Positions 1 to 10,178 of a stretch of 64,000 bases of DNA are shown here, in pieces. The position numbers and the translations under genes were made by a program. Location: positions 62,001-126,000 of the forward strand of contig SIHP01000009.1 of NCBI GenBank assembly GCA_004762155.1, read 5' to 3'. Below the pieces are notes generated by a model that did not search any database, was not told the DNA's origin, and saw nothing but the letters and a program-made list of their open reading frames with translations. Source of the stretch: Flavobacteriaceae bacterium. GTDB lineage: Bacteria > Bacteroidota > Bacteroidia > Flavobacteriales > Flavobacteriaceae. Position 1 is the stretch's first letter; every line of letters begins with the position of its first letter.

Positions 1-718
<718 letters not shown>

Positions 719-2092
719 ATGAAGTATGCTATTGTAGATATTGAAACAAATGGAGGTGTTAAAATTACAGAGATAAGTATTTTTATTTTTGACGGAGCAT
801 CTGTAATAGATGAATTTACTACATTAGTTAATCCACAATGTAATATTCCACCAAGAATAACGAATCTTACTGGAATTGATAGTTTAATGGTAAGAGATGC
901 ACCAAAGTTTTATGAAATTGCGAAGAAGGTATATGAAATAACACAAGACTGTATTTTTGTAGCACATAATGTTAATTTCGACTATGGAATAATAGGAAAA
1001 GAATTTAAAGAATTGGGCTTGGCTTATAAGAGAAAAAAATTATGTACTGTTCGTCTTTCAAGAAAATTGTTACCAAATAAAAAATCTTACAGTTTAGGGA
1101 AATTATGTATTTCTGAAGGAATAACATTAACAGATAGGCATAGAGCAAGAGGTGATGCAGCTGCCACGGTAATATTATTTGAAAAATTATTAAGTTTAGA
1201 TAAAGAGAATGATAATGAAATTATAGATTCCTTTTTAAATCCTAGATCAAGGCAAGCGACTTTACCGCCACTTTTACCAAAAGATGTTTTTGATAATCTT
1301 TCTGAAAAACATGGAGTATATTATTTTTGGAATGAAGATAAAGAAGTTATTTATGTGGGAAAAGCAAATAATATTAAACAAAGAGTATTAAGTCATTTCT
1401 ATGATAAAAAGAAAAAAGAGATAACCATGTGTATGGCTACAGCCAATATTACATATGAAGAAACAGGAAATGAGTTGTTGGCATTGCTTTTAGAATCTGC
1501 AGAAATAAAAAAGATTTGTCCTAAGTTTAATAGAGCGCAAAGACGAACAAGTGAAAATTATGGATTATTTACTTATGAAGATAGAAAAGGAATAATGCAT
1601 TTGGCATGGAATACTTTAAAATTAATTCAAAACCCAGTTATAAAATTTTATTCAGCATCTGAAGCAAGAAGTTTTATGGAGCGCTTATGTGAAGAGTTTC
1701 AATTATGTCCTAAGTATTGTAATTTACAAACGAATGTGACAAGTTGTTTTCATTACCAAATAAAACAATGTAAAGGAGTTTGTAAAGGAGAAGAAGATAG
1801 TAAAATGTATAATAAAAGAGTGCAAGCAGCAATAGCTTCCGTAAGTTTTCAAACAGATAATTTTATTATAAAAGAAGCAGGAAAAAATAAAGAAGAATTT
1901 TCTTATGTTTTGGTGTTAAATAGTTTGTATAAAGGTTTTGGTTATCTTAAAAAGGATAAAAAAGAGTTGATTACAGAAGACTATTTAAAAGCTATTATAA
2001 GTCAGAAAGACAACAGAGATGTTAATAGAATTTTACAAGGATATATAAAGAAAAATCCAAAATCTATAATTGATTTAGAATTGAAAATTTAA
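719..2092 (+). CDS. DEDDh 3'-5' exonuclease fused to GIY-YIG (UvrC-type) nuclease
   Basis: Residues about 1-165 form a DnaQ/epsilon-type exonuclease. Exo I carries the DIE motif (D7, E9), Exo II the HNVNFDYG stretch and Exo III HRARGDA, giving the metal-binding D, E, D, H, D set. Residues about 198-280 form a GIY-YIG endonuclease like the N-terminal half of UvrC or Cho (GVYYF, then IYVGKANNIKQRV and a glutamate near NELLALLLE). The C-terminal 170 residues include a cysteine cluster (CPKYC, CFHYQIKQCKGVC) seen in this fusion family. It probably acts in DNA repair, combining strand incision and end trimming. Comparable DnaQ-UvrC fusions occur in several phyla. It is monocistronic, with a terminator at 2123. 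Confidence 0.9.
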   Translation: MKYAIVDIETNGGVKITEISIFIFDGASVIDEFTTLVNPQCNIPPRITNLTGIDSLMVRDAPKFYEIAKKVYEITQDCIFVAHNVNFDYGIIGKEFKELGLAYKRKKLCTVRLSRKLLPNKKSYSLGKLCISEGITLTDRHRARGDAAATVILFEKLLSLDKENDNEIIDSFLNPRSRQATLPPLLPKDVFDNLSEKHGVYYFWNEDKEVIYVGKANNIKQRVLSHFYDKKKKEITMCMATANITYEETGNELLALLLESAEIKKICPKFNRAQRRTSENYGLFTYEDRKGIMHLAWNTLKLIQNPVIKFYSASEARSFMERLCEEFQLCPKYCNLQTNVTSCFHYQIKQCKGVCKGEEDSKMYNKRVQAAIASVSFQTDNFIIKEAGKNKEEFSYVLVLNSLYKGFGYLKKDKKELITEDYLKAIISQKDNRDVNRILQGYIKKNPKSIIDLELKI

Positions 2093-2122
2093 TTTTAAAA
2101 AGGTATCAACTTTAATATTAAG

Positions 2123-2157
2123 AAAAGCATATTGTAATTAGTTACAATATGCTTTTT
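2123..2157 (+). terminator. Rho-independent terminator after exonuclease gene
   Basis: AAAAGCATATTGTAA and TTACAATATGCTTTT form a 15-bp perfect stem with a short TAG loop, flanked by A-tract on the left and T-tract on the right. It starts 31 bases after the stop codon. Confidence 0.85.
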
Positions 2158-2335
2158 TGTGCTTTTGTTTAAAATGATGAAGGTGTTGTGTGTTTGTTAA
2201 ATTTTGTTTTAATTTTATTTTTTTAACTTAAAAAAGTTAAATATTATAATTTAAATATGTTTTTATGTTAAAATTTTATTTATTTTTAACATAAATAAAA
2301 ATATTTTTATTATTTAAAAATTCTAATAAATGCTA

Positions 2336-2362
2336 GAAAAACATCCTGATCAAGTGTTTTTC
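2336..2362. repeat. Inverted repeat upstream of the M28 peptidase gene
   Basis: GAAAAACA at 2336-2343 pairs with TGTTTTTC at 2355-2362 across an 11-base loop, 43 bases before the start codon. It may be an operator or a 5' leader hairpin. No specific regulator can be named. Confidence 0.4.
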
Positions 2363-2404
2363 TGTTTAAAATCAATCTATAATTACTAACTTAAAAACAA
2401 TAAA

Positions 2405-4954
2405 ATGAAAACCCTTCAAAGAATTATTTTATGTGTAATGCTCTTTAGTTTTGTGCTTATTTCCAATACTGTTTTCGGGCAGAATAAAGGTAAGTTTTAT
2501 GCTACAATGCAAACAAGAGACGCACAAGGATTAAAAATTAATCATCCAGATGATATTGAAATCATTTATTCGTTAAATGAATATAGTGCAGTTTATCTTG
2601 GTCCAGATGTAGCCGAAGAATTACATCATAAAGTATTAGCTCACGGACCAGGTTTTATATACGAACCTTCAAAAGAAAGTGCAATTTCAACAGTAAACTC
2701 TTCTGGTCCATTATCGTCAAAATCACAATTGTTAAATACCAGTCTTATTTCTTTTGCTATTACTCAAGAAGCATTGGTAAATCAAAGTTTAAATTTGGTT
2801 AATAATTTAAATATAGCAGACCATATTACTGAGTTAGAAAATTACGGAACAAGATATCATACAACAACTAGTGCAACACAATCTGTATTAGATTTAAAAA
2901 CAAAATGGGAAGCTTTAGCAGGAAATAGAGCTGATGTTTCTGTAAGAATTGTAGATCATACAAGTACCAATATGCCTTCTGTAATAATGACAATAACAGG
3001 ATCTGAAAGTCCAGATGAGTTTGTAATTATTGGAGGTCATATAGATTCTACAGCGTTTGGAAACAATAATAATGCACCAGGAGCAGATGATAATGCATCT
3101 GGAATAGCAACAATTACAGAAGCTGCAAGAGTATTGTTTGAAATGAATTTTCAACCAAAAAGAACAATTGAGTTTATGGCATTTGCAGCAGAAGAAGTAG
3201 GTTTAAGAGGTTCTCAAGAAATAGCAACAAGTTATAGTCAGAATAATGTAAATGTGGTGAGTTATTTACAATTAGATATGACGAATTACAAAGGTTCTAC
3301 CAATGATATATATATTTCTACAGATTCTTATAATGATGATGATTTGAATAATTTTTTAATTCAGTTGATGAATTTTTATAACGTATCAGGTACGCATCAA
3401 ATTACATACGGAACATCTCAATGTAATTACGGGTGTTCAGATCATTATAGTTGGGCGCAACAAGGTTATAATGTAGCTTTTCCTTTTGAAGCAACTTTTA
3501 ATGAAAGCAACCCAAATATTCATACAACAGGAGATACTTCAGACAAATTTCCAACAGCAAATGCAATGCACGCCGCAAAATTTGCAAAATTAGCTTTAGA
3601 ATATTTGATAGAAATTTCTAATGAAACAACAGTTGATGTTCCTGTAGAAGAATGTTCACAAACAATTACTAGTTTTCCTTATGAAGAAGATTTTGAAAAT
3701 ACAATAGGAGCGTGGACTCAAAACTCAAATGACGATTTAAATTTTACTATAAATTCAGGTACAACTCCATCTAGTGGAACTGGACCAAATAGTGCAGCAT
3801 CTGGAAGTTATTATTTGTACGTTGAAGCTTCTGGAAACGGAACTGGATATCCTGATAAAACAGCAATTTTAAGTTCTCCGTGTTTTGATTTAACCTCCTT
3901 AACTTCACCAAAATTAAGTTTTCAATATCATATGTTAGGTAGTGCTATAGCTTCTTTAAGTGTTGAGGCAAGTGTGAATAATTCAGGAAATTGGAATAAC
4001 ATTTCAACAATTACAGGAGAACAAGGAAGTGATTGGAATACAGCTGCTATTGATGTGAGTAGTTTGGCAAATGAATTAAATGTTCAGTTTAGAATTTCTG
4101 TAGTAACTGGATCCGGAGATTCAGGTTGGCAAAGTGATATTGCAATAGATGCATTAAGTGTTTCTAATGATATAGAAGATCCAAATCCTACCACTTGCGA
4201 CAGTTTAAATTTTAATGATTTTAGTGTAACTTCATTTTCTAATCAAGATTCAGATGGAACTTTTAGTATTACAAATACAGGTAGTTCTTTAAACCTAACG
4301 AATAATACATGGAAATATATTTCTTTAAATTATGAAGTAACTTCAAGTACTGTTGTTGAATTTGAGTTTAGTAGTACAAGCGAAGGGGAAATTCATGGCG
4401 TTGGTTTTGAAAGTGACAATACACTAACTTCTAGTATGTATTTTAAAGTACATGGATCTCAAAATTATGGAACAACTAATTACGATAATTATGTAGGCGG
4501 AACAACAATATATACAATTCCTGTAGGAAGTTTTTATACTGGAACAATGGATCGTTTAGTGTTTTTAAATGATAATGATGCTGGAACAGGAAATACATCA
4601 ACCTTTAGTAATGTGAAAATTTACGAAGGCGCATGTGAATCATCATCAAGAAAACTAATTTCAAGTGTAGTAAAGCCAATTTATGGAGATACTAATGAAG
4701 GAATTTTAGCAACTATAGATGTAAGTCCAAATCCTAGTTCAAATAATTTTTCTATAAATGTAAAAAATAAAGGAAATCAGCCAGTTAATGCGATGTTATA
4801 TACTGTTTCTGGAAAGAAAATTTTAGAAAAAATATTACAAGAAGGAGCTAATACAATTTCTGCAAAAAAATATTCATTAGCTACGGGAGTTTATTTAATA
4901 AAAATTAAAACAAAAGGAGAAGAATCTATAACAAAAAAAGTAATTATAAAATAA
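2405..4954 (+). CDS. T9SS-exported M28 family zinc metallopeptidase
   Basis: A signal peptide (residues 1-25, ending FGQ) is followed by a propeptide-like segment and an M28 aminopeptidase domain at about 130-400. Zinc-site motifs are in order: GGHIDST near 210, GADDNASG near 226, AAEEVGLRGS near 260, QLDM near 290 and CSDHYSW near 344. After it come two beta-rich regions (about 425-590, MAM-like; 600-745) and a C-terminal T9SS type A sorting domain in the last 80 residues (SPNPSSNNF, then GVYLIKI and a KKVIIK end). The protein is therefore predicted to cross the outer membrane by T9SS and be released or anchored at the surface, where it would trim peptides as an aminopeptidase. Single gene, with a terminator 7 bases after the stop codon. 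Confidence 0.93.
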   Translation: MKTLQRIILCVMLFSFVLISNTVFGQNKGKFYATMQTRDAQGLKINHPDDIEIIYSLNEYSAVYLGPDVAEELHHKVLAHGPGFIYEPSKESAISTVNSSGPLSSKSQLLNTSLISFAITQEALVNQSLNLVNNLNIADHITELENYGTRYHTTTSATQSVLDLKTKWEALAGNRADVSVRIVDHTSTNMPSVIMTITGSESPDEFVIIGGHIDSTAFGNNNNAPGADDNASGIATITEAARVLFEMNFQPKRTIEFMAFAAEEVGLRGSQEIATSYSQNNVNVVSYLQLDMTNYKGSTNDIYISTDSYNDDDLNNFLIQLMNFYNVSGTHQITYGTSQCNYGCSDHYSWAQQGYNVAFPFEATFNESNPNIHTTGDTSDKFPTANAMHAAKFAKLALEYLIEISNETTVDVPVEECSQTITSFPYEEDFENTIGAWTQNSNDDLNFTINSGTTPSSGTGPNSAASGSYYLYVEASGNGTGYPDKTAILSSPCFDLTSLTSPKLSFQYHMLGSAIASLSVEASVNNSGNWNNISTITGEQGSDWNTAAIDVSSLANELNVQFRISVVTGSGDSGWQSDIAIDALSVSNDIEDPNPTTCDSLNFNDFSVTSFSNQDSDGTFSITNTGSSLNLTNNTWKYISLNYEVTSSTVVEFEFSSTSEGEIHGVGFESDNTLTSSMYFKVHGSQNYGTTNYDNYVGGTTIYTIPVGSFYTGTMDRLVFLNDNDAGTGNTSTFSNVKIYEGACESSSRKLISSVVKPIYGDTNEGILATIDVSPNPSSNNFSINVKNKGNQPVNAMLYTVSGKKILEKILQEGANTISAKKYSLATGVYLIKIKTKGEESITKKVIIK

Positions 4955-4960
4955 TTAAAA

Positions 4961-4995
4961 AACAAAAGACACTTTATAGGGGAGTGTCTTTTGTT
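4961..4995 (+). terminator. Rho-independent terminator after M28 peptidase gene
   Basis: AACAAAAGACACT pairs perfectly with AGTGTCTTTTGTT around the loop TTATAGGGG, immediately after the stop codon. The A/T ends make it usable from either side. Confidence 0.85.
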
Positions 4996-5630
4996 ATAAA
5001 CTTATTGTTTAGAGATTTTTAAAACCAATGCGCGATTAAATTGAAAGAGTTTAATTTGAGGGCTTTCATGCTAATAGGTCCCAGTTATAAAAAGGTAATC
5101 AAATTTTAGGGAAGAAGATTACTGTTTTCATTTATCTATTTTAAATTTCAATAGTTTTAATCGTGCAAAGGTTAATCTTAATTATTTTAAGGAAAAAGGT
5201 TCTCTGTTGATGTATTCATTTCAGAGATATATTTTTAATAGCAGGACGGATAGCCAAGGCTTCAATTTTCGAATGCTTTCGTCGAGGTAATTTATTTTTT
5301 ATATTGATTATTAGATTTTAAAAAGAAAAATCTAGTAGATGTTTGGTCTTTGGTTAGATGAATTTAAAGTCATCTGGACTGTTAGACATTTTCTCGTAAT
5401 AATACCTGCTTACGAATGTGGTAGTTTTTGATTTAGGAAATTTAATTTCAAATCGGTTACCGTAACTTTTTATTAGTGTAACTATGGTTGCTGTTTTTTT
5501 CATAATTTACATGTTTATACTTCAAATATAGCATCAAATAGATGCTGTATATATGATTTTTAGCTCACAGGTAGTTTTCCGTCGATTAATGAACTTCTTA
5601 GTTTGGTAAAAGTTGTTTTCTGTAAATATT
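4996..5630. other. Gene-poor interval between peptidase and helicase genes
   Basis: About 635 bases with no long ORF. The only plausible coding segment is the small minus-strand frame at 5354-5503 listed separately. The rest has several stop codons in all frames and reads as decayed or regulatory sequence. I see no RNA gene. Confidence 0.4.
5354..5503 (-). CDS. Small basic hypothetical protein, 49 residues
   Basis: The frame begins MKKTATIVTLIKSYGNRFEI, continues with a KFPKSKTTTF stretch and ends SPDDFKFI. It has an ATG start and a mixed, non-repetitive composition, but no recognisable domain or strong ribosome binding site. The surrounding 600 bases look decayed, so it may be a remnant. 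I cannot assign a function. Confidence 0.35.
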   Translation of the reverse strand: MKKTATIVTLIKSYGNRFEIKFPKSKTTTFVSRYYYEKMSNSPDDFKFI

Positions 5631-8612
5631 TTACAATTCAACGATATTTAAGTGTTTTTTTAAAACCCCAGAAGGTGTTTTTTTAGTGGCATCAAAAATT
5701 CTAGTATCACCAAATAAAATAAAACTATCCTTTGCTCGGGAAACGGCAACATTTAACATATTAGGTTTATTGTCTTTATCAAAAAAGAGAACACCTTCAT
5801 CTTCGTTACTATAAACAGAGCTAAATAAAACAATCTCACGTTCTGCTCCTTGCAATGCATGTACAGTACCTAATTTAATTTTATTTACTTTAAAGCCTGA
5901 ATCACTTAACATTTTAGATAATTCTCCTTTTTGGCTAGCAAATGGTGTAATGATACCCAATACACTTTCTACATTTTCAACATTATAACCAGTTTTAATA
6001 GTCTCTTTATGTTCGTTTAACCATGAAATAATAGCCTTAACTTCATTTAAATTCCTACGACTATTAAATTTACGCTCACTTACACCTTCTATATGATATG
6101 CTGTCATAGAAGGAAAAACCTGATCTTCTCTTGCTTTTCCTTTCATTGGTTTTAAAATTCCATCGTAAGCTAATTCATTACAAAAACCAATTATTTCATC
6201 ATTACATCTTCTATGTTCTAATAGGATTAATCCACTTTGTTTTTTGTCAGCTAATGCGGTTTCAAATTCACATGCGTTTTGTGCCATTTTCATGATACTT
6301 CCGCTGGATGCTAAAAATCCCATTTCATTTAAATAATCACTCTCATTTGGTTCTGTAATAATGTTGTCTTTCACCAAATTTCCAAGATCAATTTTAGGAG
6401 GAATAGACCAAATTGGTTCAATTTGTTTTAAATCTCCAACTACAATTGCTTTTTGAGCTAAAGAAAAAACAGGAATACTAACTTCGGGAGTTACTTGACC
6501 AGCCTCATCAATAATTAATAAATCTAAAAAATTATATAATGGAAGGTATTCAAAAACAGGATTCCCATCTTCATTTTCTCCTTGGAATTGGCTGTATAAA
6601 AAATGAGTTGGTGCCATATAAAAAGTTGCCACAAAACAAGGAGTTAACATGGCTCTTCTTTTCCACTTAGCAGCAATTGGTCGTTCACCTGTTCCTTTTT
6701 CTGTTTCATTTTCAAGAGCATCTATAGTTGCGTATAACCAACGAGCTTCCCAATAATGAGTAGATAATAAAAATGCTTTATGACGTAAAGAAATGTCTAT
6801 TTCATCATAAAAAAAGCGAGTAGTTTTATCGCCTTTTTGTAATTTTTCATATTCAAAACCCCACATTTTTTCTTCAGAAACAAAAGGATATCCTTTAATT
6901 TTATTTTGAATTTTCCAATTTTTAAGTTTTAAATTAGCTTGTAAAGCTATATTGAATGTTGTGATACAGTTTTTTATGTAATTGCTAATGTTTTTGGAGT
7001 TAGCAAGTATATCATCAGTAATTTTAAAAATATATGTTGAAGTGTCTTTACTTTCAGATGTTGTTTCGGTTGCGAAAAAATGTTGTACTTCTTGTTGTAT
7101 TTCTTCTTCTTTAGAAAGGGATTTAATTTTTGTAAAAATTGTTCTCCATTCTTGAAGCTTGGTAATCTCAAAAGTATTTTTCTCTATATGATCTTTTTTA
7201 TGAAATAAAAAGCTGTTAATAGTATTGATAGAATTAATATAGTCATCTGCAATTTGACCACCTTCCATAAGTATATCTTCAATGGCTATTACTTGGTGTT
7301 GAATTTCATCACAAGCATCTTCTAATGAATTGGCTTCAAAACCAAAATAATCTTTAAATTGATTGTAAAAATAATGTTCAGCTTCAAATAGATAATCGTC
7401 ATCTTCTAGTTTACATAAAGTACCTTCATGACCAAATAAATTTCCTTTTAAAAAATTAATGTTTTGTAATGATTTTTCAGATTTAGAGTTGGAAGGTAAA
7501 TAGGTTGCATAACCATTAAAATCAGGGATCCAACGAGTTGCTAAATCTCCCATATCACTTTCAGCATTAATAAAACTATCTATAATATTTGTAACCGCCT
7601 GGTTGTTACTAGAACAAGCTAAAATAACAGGAGGATCTTCTCCTCTAATAGTTGCTTTTACAACTTCTGTGGCAACTATGCTTTGTAATAAGGTTGTTTT
7701 TCCAGTTCCAGGAGGTCCATTTACAGCTGTTACTGAATTATCTTCTGCAGTTAAATAAGATAATAGTGTTTTTCGTTGACTTATAGATAAAGGAAATTCA
7801 TTTGACATTTGTCCTAAATGCAAATGATTATAATTTAAAAAACCTTCATTAGTAACTGGGGCTATACGTTCTCTATTTAACGGATTTATTATTTTTGATA
7901 ACAAAGGAAGTTCTTCAGTTTCGTTTGCTAAACTATTGTATAGAAATAAAATACTTTTTGCAGTTGCTATTTTAGAGCTAGTAGCAAAATAAGTTACTTT
8001 ATGTAGTGTTGTATAGCCTTCTGCTTTATAATCGTAAAGTTTATTATAGGTTATTTCAGCAAAAACTTCATTAATATAATCCCAATAAACATCCCAACCT
8101 ATAGTCTCATCTTCAGAAAAGCTTTCAGGTTGATCAATGTCTTTAGCAAGAGTAACTGTGTCTATTGATGAAAAAATAAAGTCGTTTTTTACATCAGCAA
8201 TTGGATCTAAATAATTACGAACAATTATAGGGAATAATTCTTTTGGAGCAGATAATTGTCCATCACTATTTATTTTTGCTTTTATCCAAAAAGGATGTAT
8301 TACTCTTTGTTTAAATTTAGGATCGTCTGTTATTGGTTCTAAATGAAAAGGAGAGATTATAATTTCGGTTTCTGTTACTGTAAACCACCTAGGACTGTCT
8401 TTTTTAGTAACACCTTTTAATCTGTTAATTCTTCTTTCTTCAGAAGCAAGCATTTCTTTAGCTTTACTTTCATTTAAAAAAGCAGCACTTAAATCACATG
8501 CATTTTGGTAAAATAAATTCTTAATTCTAGCAATATCAACAGCTAAATTTTCACTGTCAGCTAAACTGTTTTGATAATAATTTAACCAATTTTTTTCGTT
8601 ATCCATCGACAT
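5631..8612 (-). CDS. Superfamily 1 (DNA2/NAM7/Upf1-type) helicase
   Basis: A 993-residue protein. After an N-terminal region of about 290 residues comes Walker A (NGPPGTGKTT, near 300), then a long helical insertion (about 380-620), Walker B IIDEAGQ near 700, motif III VVGDLKQIEP, motif IV-like EHRRCNDEI, and C-terminal motifs V/VI (TVHALQGAE; NVAVSRAKD). This order is that of the Upf1-like SF1 helicases (AAA_11/AAA_12), which unwind nucleic acid with ATP. The insertion between motifs Ia and II is unusually long. It is transcribed alone. Translation could begin at MSM or the third codon. It probably works in DNA or RNA metabolism; a defence role is possible for this class but nothing nearby supports one. 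Confidence 0.85.
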   Translation of the reverse strand: MSMDNEKNWLNYYQNSLADSENLAVDIARIKNLFYQNACDLSAAFLNESKAKEMLASEERRINRLKGVTKKDSPRWFTVTETEIIISPFHLEPITDDPKFKQRVIHPFWIKAKINSDGQLSAPKELFPIIVRNYLDPIADVKNDFIFSSIDTVTLAKDIDQPESFSEDETIGWDVYWDYINEVFAEITYNKLYDYKAEGYTTLHKVTYFATSSKIATAKSILFLYNSLANETEELPLLSKIINPLNRERIAPVTNEGFLNYNHLHLGQMSNEFPLSISQRKTLLSYLTAEDNSVTAVNGPPGTGKTTLLQSIVATEVVKATIRGEDPPVILACSSNNQAVTNIIDSFINAESDMGDLATRWIPDFNGYATYLPSNSKSEKSLQNINFLKGNLFGHEGTLCKLEDDDYLFEAEHYFYNQFKDYFGFEANSLEDACDEIQHQVIAIEDILMEGGQIADDYINSINTINSFLFHKKDHIEKNTFEITKLQEWRTIFTKIKSLSKEEEIQQEVQHFFATETTSESKDTSTYIFKITDDILANSKNISNYIKNCITTFNIALQANLKLKNWKIQNKIKGYPFVSEEKMWGFEYEKLQKGDKTTRFFYDEIDISLRHKAFLLSTHYWEARWLYATIDALENETEKGTGERPIAAKWKRRAMLTPCFVATFYMAPTHFLYSQFQGENEDGNPVFEYLPLYNFLDLLIIDEAGQVTPEVSIPVFSLAQKAIVVGDLKQIEPIWSIPPKIDLGNLVKDNIITEPNESDYLNEMGFLASSGSIMKMAQNACEFETALADKKQSGLILLEHRRCNDEIIGFCNELAYDGILKPMKGKAREDQVFPSMTAYHIEGVSERKFNSRRNLNEVKAIISWLNEHKETIKTGYNVENVESVLGIITPFASQKGELSKMLSDSGFKVNKIKLGTVHALQGAEREIVLFSSVYSNEDEGVLFFDKDNKPNMLNVAVSRAKDSFILFGDTRIFDATKKTPSGVLKKHLNIVEL

Positions 8613-8926
8613 ATATGCTTTCTTTTTTAAAATAGAAGTGCGCGCGAAAATAGTCTTTTTTATAAGCTTTTCCTCAAAAAAATATACTTTATAAAACGAA
8701 ATATATTTTTCTTGAAAAATAAAAAGAGAATGGATAAAAGTGTTTTTCTGTTAAGTTTTAAGGGCAATTTTTTTGATATAAAGAAGTGTTGTTTTAAAAA
8801 AATCAGACAAAGCTTTTAAACTACTATTTGTTATAGAGAAAAAGAAAATGAACTTAAAAATTATTAAGTTGCTTAAATAGTATGTTTTAAATCTTTGCCC
8901 GATTAATTGAGTAAAAAGAGCGTTTT
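8613..8926. other. Intergenic, no visible gene
   Basis: About 310 AT-rich bases between two minus-strand genes. The helicase promoter must lie near its right-hand gene end (8613-8750). No hairpin with a clear T-tract, ORF or RNA gene is seen. Confidence 0.4.
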
Positions 8927-10174
8927 TTAAAATATTTTACGTTTTTTAAACCAGTCACCTACAAAGCTTAAGTTTAAAGTTATTTTATGAAAATTTTCTT
9001 GAATTAATTTGTTATCAGTATTTCCTTCTTTACCATAAGAATACGAAAGGTTCATAATATTTCTAGAGTTTCTACTCAAAGGTATTCCTAAACCAAGAGA
9101 AACAAAATGACTGTCTATTTGTTTGTTAGAAACTTCTAAAAACCCAGTGTTATAGTTAAATCCAAATCTGTATTTTAACCTGTTTAAATACTTTAATTTG
9201 TTGCCACTAGGTGTGTATTCTAAACCAAAGGCATAAATATTTTGATTCAGATATTGCTCACTGTCTTCGGCCTGTTCTGTTTCTTCCCAAAGTAAATTTT
9301 TAAAGTCAAAACTTGCTGTAAAATCTTTGTAAAGATTAGAAGTAACTCCTAAACCAGTAACAATAGGTAAACTAAATTCATTTAACTCATTTTCAGTTTC
9401 TTCTTCTACACTAATTGTTGTTCCTAAATTAGAGGTTTTAAAAGAGTTTCTTACTTGTGTTCCGTTAATGTAAGTTGGTAATTCAAAGGTACCACCAATA
9501 GTTGTTTTTTTATTTTTTCCACTAAAAAAGGAATATTGAAAACCTGTGGTTAATTTTATTCCTGAGTAATGATTTTCATCAGAAATAGTAAATAAAGAAG
9601 AAGAATACGTTTGGTTTGTTTGGTTAATGGTTCCAAATAAGAAAGAAGCGTCTAATCCAAGAGAAAACCCTTTCCCTAAAGTTATACCTGTGGAGATATA
9701 AAATTTATTTAAACCACCTTCACCAGAAATAATTGAATAATAATCATCTAAACTTCCTTCAATACTAGACTGTGAGGTGATTGAATATCCTACTTTTGTA
9801 TACGGTAAAAGTCCAATACCAACTCCCCAATTTTGTTGTATAGGAAAGGCAATTGCAATATGAGAGATATTACCATTAGATGTGCTTTCACTTTTGGTAC
9901 TGTTTTTTAGTTCTGAAAAACTAGCATTAACTCCAAATTCATATAAGAATGAGCTTTTTCGAATATTACCTAAACTAGCAGGATTAGAAATGTTTATTTG
10001 GTAAGGATTACTTTGTGCAATACCTGTATTACCTAATCCAGTTAAACCTGCAGTTGCTGTTTTATTTTCTATACCTAAGCCAAAAAGCGAATAAGGTGAG
10101 TTTGTATTGTTTTGAGCTAGTAAAATAGTAGAATTAATGACCATTATTACTAAAAATAGTTTTTGCTTTAACAT
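8927..10174 (-). CDS. Outer-membrane beta-barrel protein (PorV/FadL-like)
   Basis: A signal peptide (residues 1-20, ending LLAQ) is followed by NSPYSLFGLGI and a repeated alternating hydrophobic/polar pattern with many glycines and aromatic residues, typical of transmembrane beta-strands. The early segment with GLGNTGIAQ and NISNPASLG resembles the N-terminal part of flavobacterial PorV/FadL-like outer-membrane proteins. It lies 4 bases after the DUF4270 gene, so the pair is co-transcribed. The substrate is unknown, and it could be a structural or transport barrel. The C-terminal residues are basic rather than the usual aromatic end. Confidence 0.7.
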   Translation of the reverse strand: MLKQKLFLVIMVINSTILLAQNNTNSPYSLFGLGIENKTATAGLTGLGNTGIAQSNPYQINISNPASLGNIRKSSFLYEFGVNASFSELKNSTKSESTSNGNISHIAIAFPIQQNWGVGIGLLPYTKVGYSITSQSSIEGSLDDYYSIISGEGGLNKFYISTGITLGKGFSLGLDASFLFGTINQTNQTYSSSLFTISDENHYSGIKLTTGFQYSFFSGKNKKTTIGGTFELPTYINGTQVRNSFKTSNLGTTISVEEETENELNEFSLPIVTGLGVTSNLYKDFTASFDFKNLLWEETEQAEDSEQYLNQNIYAFGLEYTPSGNKLKYLNRLKYRFGFNYNTGFLEVSNKQIDSHFVSLGLGIPLSRNSRNIMNLSYSYGKEGNTDNKLIQENFHKITLNLSFVGDWFKKRKIF

Positions 10175-10178
10175 GGTA

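Noticed and set aside
5631..8612. Defence-island helicase
   Set aside because: The SF1 helicase class includes defence proteins, but no nuclease, methylase or other defence gene flanks it, so only a general helicase call is made.
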